A DNA stretch of 7,523 bases from Clostridia bacterium (GTDB lineage: Bacteria > Bacillota > Clostridia > Oscillospirales > Ruminococcaceae), in contig JAGKVC010000199.1 of the NCBI GenBank assembly GCA_021152595.1, positions 1 to 7,523 of the forward strand, written 5' to 3'. Numbering within the stretch: the stretch's first letter is position 1; every line of letters begins with the position of its first letter. The position numbers were made by a program, and so were the translations under genes. Of this stretch, positions 6,008-7,523 are shown piece by piece. Below the pieces are notes generated by a model. That model was not told where the DNA came from. It saw only the letters and a list, made by a program, of their open reading frames with translations, and did no database searches.

Positions 6008-6640
6008 ATGTCACCTGTATTTTGCGGAATCGGCTGTATTCTGATCGGTGTTTTTCTGCTTGGGATTCTCGCATTCGGATATATCCGGGATGTGCGGAAC
6101 GGCATAAAAACACTCGACGGTGAAATCATTGCAATCAATCATGACACGCAGACACTTCGCATCCGATATAAAGATAAGGAACAGGAATATGAAACCGACC
6201 ACCATGATCTGCGCTGCTTTGCAACCGGAATATTCCCTGAAATCGAATTAAAGGTCGGTGTCAGAGTCCGCACAGATTCCCCGTCTGCACCTGTTTCCAT
6301 TCTCCTGCAGCGCAGCAGCATCAACGGAAGCAGAGACCGTTTTATCCATTGCAGCCGTTTTCATACGATACTTCGCCTCGGTTTCATCAGCGGCTTTTTC
6401 ATTTTTTGCGGGATTCTTTTTCTCACCGGTCAGATTACCAGAAGCGTTCTCTCCGGCAGGCTTTCCCGTCTTGACAAAGCGAAATCGGCATGGTATAATA
6501 AAAATACGGCGTATCTGCGCCGAAAAGCAAAGGGGGCATTCATATGGCATCTGCAAAAAACATGGTCATCGCCGGTGATTACACAGGCTGCCGCATCTTC
6601 TGCATGTCGGCAAAGCTCGCCTATATTTCCGGCACGATGA
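6008..6640 (+). CDS. Two-helix membrane protein, DUF3592-like topology; 3' frame runs into next gene
   Basis: It starts 19 nt after the GH3 stop, with AAGGTG at 5995-6000. That spacing suits the second of two adjacent ATGs (6008) better than the first (6005), so it is probably cotranscribed with the GH3 gene. Counting from 6005, residues 4-27 and 122-142 are hydrophobic helices. The stretch between (about 36-105) is a polar, beta-rich domain: DGEIIAINHD, RIRYKDKEQEYE, GVRVRTDS. This helix-beta-helix plan resembles DUF3592 proteins, of unknown function; the match is by topology only. After helix 2 the frame continues about 65 residues that look non-protein-like, pass through the consensus promoter at 6471-6499 and overlap the next gene by 97 nt. 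The natural end is probably near 6474, where another frame has a TGA. The DNA appears more AT-rich than its neighbours. Confidence 0.6.
   Translation: MSPVFCGIGCILIGVFLLGILAFGYIRDVRNGIKTLDGEIIAINHDTQTLRIRYKDKEQEYETDHHDLRCFATGIFPEIELKVGVRVRTDSPSAPVSILLQRSSINGSRDRFIHCSRFHTILRLGFISGFFIFCGILFLTGQITRSVLSGRLSRLDKAKSAWYNKNTAYLRRKAKGAFIWHLQKTWSSPVITQAAASSACRQSSPIFPAR
6471..6499 (+). promoter_or_regulatory. Consensus SigA promoter of the 123-aa gene
   Basis: TTGACA (6471-6476), 17-bp spacer, TATAAT (6494-6499): all twelve positions match, and TGG precedes the -10. It lies inside the 3' part of the preceding reading frame. The start near 6506 leaves a leader of about 38 nt with AGGGGG (6531-6536) 7 nt before the ATG. 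Confidence 0.88.
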
Positions 6641-6915
6641 AGAAAATCGACGATGTTTATCTGACACCCGAGAATGTCGTGCGCTATGAGCTGATGAAAG
6701 AGGATATTCTCCGCTCCGGCAATTCGCTCCTGCTGACCGGTCCGCTGGATCCGGCGTGTCTGCTGAAGCTGCGGCTGCATGCGTCCGTTGCGATGCAGAA
6801 CAAAGGCATCTATACGGTTGCCGTCAAATTTCAGGATGACAAGCGCTCGCTCATGGAGATCGACGAGAAAACCTATCACGCCTTCATGCGCAGAATGCAG
6901 GAAGCAGAAGAATAA
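6544..6915 (+). CDS. Small conserved-looking protein of unknown function, 123 aa
   Basis: It has its own consensus promoter (6471-6499), a good Shine-Dalgarno (AGGGGG, 6531-6536) and a terminator 2 nt after the stop, so it is a well-delimited one-gene unit. The protein begins MASAKNMVIAGDYTGCRIF, continues with YLTPENVVRYEL (39-50), and ends TVAVKFQDDKRSLMEID (90-106) plus a charged helix. It has no signal peptide. From memory, small Firmicute proteins share the pattern AGDY-G, then a YEL segment, then a VxF-D-KxSLxEID strand, often with a glycine-rich membrane hairpin in the middle. Here the middle (57-80, RSGNSLLLTGPLDPACLLKL) has lost most of the glycines. That resemblance is recollection, not a search. 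The beta-rich ends could form a PH-like fold. Function unknown. Confidence 0.75.
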   Translation: MASAKNMVIAGDYTGCRIFCMSAKLAYISGTMKKIDDVYLTPENVVRYELMKEDILRSGNSLLLTGPLDPACLLKLRLHASVAMQNKGIYTVAVKFQDDKRSLMEIDEKTYHAFMRRMQEAEE

Positions 6916-6917
6916 TG

Positions 6918-6961
6918 AAAAGCCGCTGAAATCTGTGAAAGATGCATTTCAGCGGCTTTTT
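6918..6961 (+). terminator. Rho-independent terminator of the 123-aa gene
   Basis: A perfect 15-bp stem (6918-6932 with 6946-6960) around a 13-nt loop ends in five T (6957-6961). It begins 2 nt after the stop codon. The A-run on the left arm makes it nearly symmetric. Confidence 0.93.
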
Positions 6962-7007
6962 CTGCCCGTCAGCGGTCATGCTATGGATTTCTTCACCAAA
7001 TTTTCAC

Positions 7008-7036
7008 TTGACAATTTGGACGAAATGCTGTATAAT
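7008..7036 (+). promoter_or_regulatory. Consensus SigA promoter of the MarR-type gene
   Basis: TTGACA (7008-7013), 17-bp spacer, TATAAT (7031-7036): all twelve positions match. Unlike the other promoters here it has no TG at the extended -10 position. The start is expected near 7043, giving a leader of about 46 nt. Confidence 0.88.
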
Positions 7037-7038
7037 GT

Positions 7039-7049
7039 TTCATTATGAA
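7039..7049. promoter_or_regulatory. Candidate operator at the MarR-type gene start site
   Basis: TTCAT-T-ATGAA is a perfect 5-bp inverted repeat over the predicted transcription start, 2 bp after the -10. A second repetitive stretch, TTGCATTGCATAA (7053-7065), follows. MarR proteins usually repress their own gene from palindromes at this position, so either element could be the site. The short arms leave room for chance. Confidence 0.35.
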
Positions 7050-7088
7050 CAGTTGCATTGCATAACAGCGAAAGGAGTGAATCTCGAT

Positions 7089-7523
7089 TTGGAAAACCAG
7101 ACAATGCTGGCGCTGCGCATGGTCAATATGGGCATCCGCAGGCAGATCGAAGCCTTCCGGAATCAGAACGGACTCGATGCTGCCGCCGGTACAAACGGCT
7201 GGGTGCTGGGCTTCCTCTCGGAGCATGAAAACGAGGATGTCTATCAGCGCGATCTGGAAAAGGAGCTCGGTGTCTGCCGTTCCGGCATCTCGAAGCTCGT
7301 CGCCGCACTGGAAAAGGACGGGCTGATCGAACGCAGCCGCGTTGCAAGCGACGACCGGCTCAAAAAGATCGTCCTGACCGAAAACGGCAGAGCGGTCACC
7401 GCGCTGATTCATGAAAACTGCCGTCAGCTCGAGAAAATGCTGACAAACGGCTTTACGCCGGAGGAAACCAAGCAGCTTCTCGAATATTTGGACAGAATGC
7501 AGCATAATCTCACAGAAGCTAAC
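7089..7523 (+). CDS. MarR-family transcriptional regulator, TTG start, 3' end outside window
   Basis: The frame runs from TTG at 7089 to the window edge without a stop (145 codons seen, close to the usual MarR length of about 140-160). GGAG (7074-7077) lies 11 nt before the TTG. The in-frame GTG at 7077 overlaps that site, and the ATG at 7104 has no Shine-Dalgarno, so TTG is the best start. A winged helix-turn-helix is clear: NGWVLGFLSEHENEDVYQRD (37-54 region), LGVCRSGISKLVAALEKDGL (60-79, recognition helix), then the wing with SDDRLKKIVLTENG (87-100), whose D-x-R pattern is typical of MarR. Flanking helices (2-25 and 103-140) would form the dimer interface. Cysteines at 63 and 111 could sense oxidants, but that is speculation. 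MarR genes often lead an efflux or ABC transporter operon; anything downstream is outside the window. Confidence 0.88.
   Translation, partial: MENQTMLALRMVNMGIRRQIEAFRNQNGLDAAAGTNGWVLGFLSEHENEDVYQRDLEKELGVCRSGISKLVAALEKDGLIERSRVASDDRLKKIVLTENGRAVTALIHENCRQLEKMLTNGFTPEETKQLLEYLDRMQHNLTEAN

Noticed and set aside
6779..7048. Plus-strand 89-codon frame after the 123-aa gene
   Set aside because: It overlaps the 123-aa gene in another frame, crosses the terminator at 6918-6961 and ends in the next promoter.

Overview
The window looks like a chromosomal segment of a gut or rumen Firmicute close to Ruminococcus (Oscillospiraceae). The signs are a type I dockerin of the long-spacer Ruminococcus kind at the end of a Thr-rich secreted protein, a domain-permuted GH3 beta-glucosidase of the Ruminococcus albus / Butyrivibrio type, and SigA promoters with extended -10 boxes, on moderately GC-rich DNA. 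The species cannot be fixed from this sequence alone. No phage, insertion sequence or CRISPR is visible.

Layout. (1) 1-860, plus: 3' end of a cellulosome-type protein, made of a 21-nt/7-residue Thr-Ala-Lys repeat, then an acidic Thr/Glu linker, then a dockerin, closed by a strong terminator at 890-930. (2) 931-1114: intergenic, with a promoter-like element overlapped by a GC-rich palindrome and a second, clearer promoter. (3) 1115-2506, plus: NudC-like NAD(H) pyrophosphatase fused to a histidine phosphatase. (4) 2507-2552: terminator shared by the converging units. (5) 2553-3275, minus: promoter, unrecognised 187-aa protein and, 14 nt behind its stop, tRNA-Leu(UAG). (6) 3276-3471: divergent control region with two plus-strand promoters and two inverted repeats. 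(7) 3472-5988, plus: cytoplasmic permuted GH3 glycosidase that appears to lack about 80 residues of its catalytic barrel. (8) 6008-6640, plus: two-helix membrane protein whose reading frame runs through the next promoter into the next gene. (9) 6544-6915, plus: small unrecognised protein with its own consensus promoter and a terminator. (10) 7008-7523, plus: promoter and the body of a MarR-type regulator with a TTG start, still open at the window edge.

How the genes fit together. The dockerin protein belongs outside the cell on the polysaccharide-degrading machinery. An intact GH3 enzyme without signal peptide would split imported oligosaccharides inside. The Nudix-phosphatase fusion suggests nicotinamide-nucleotide turnover in two consecutive steps on one chain. 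The remaining genes are separate small transcription units. Nothing here is clearly a new multi-gene system. The most notable items are the Nudix-phosphatase fusion, the barrel deletion in the GH3 enzyme and the overlapping membrane-protein frame.
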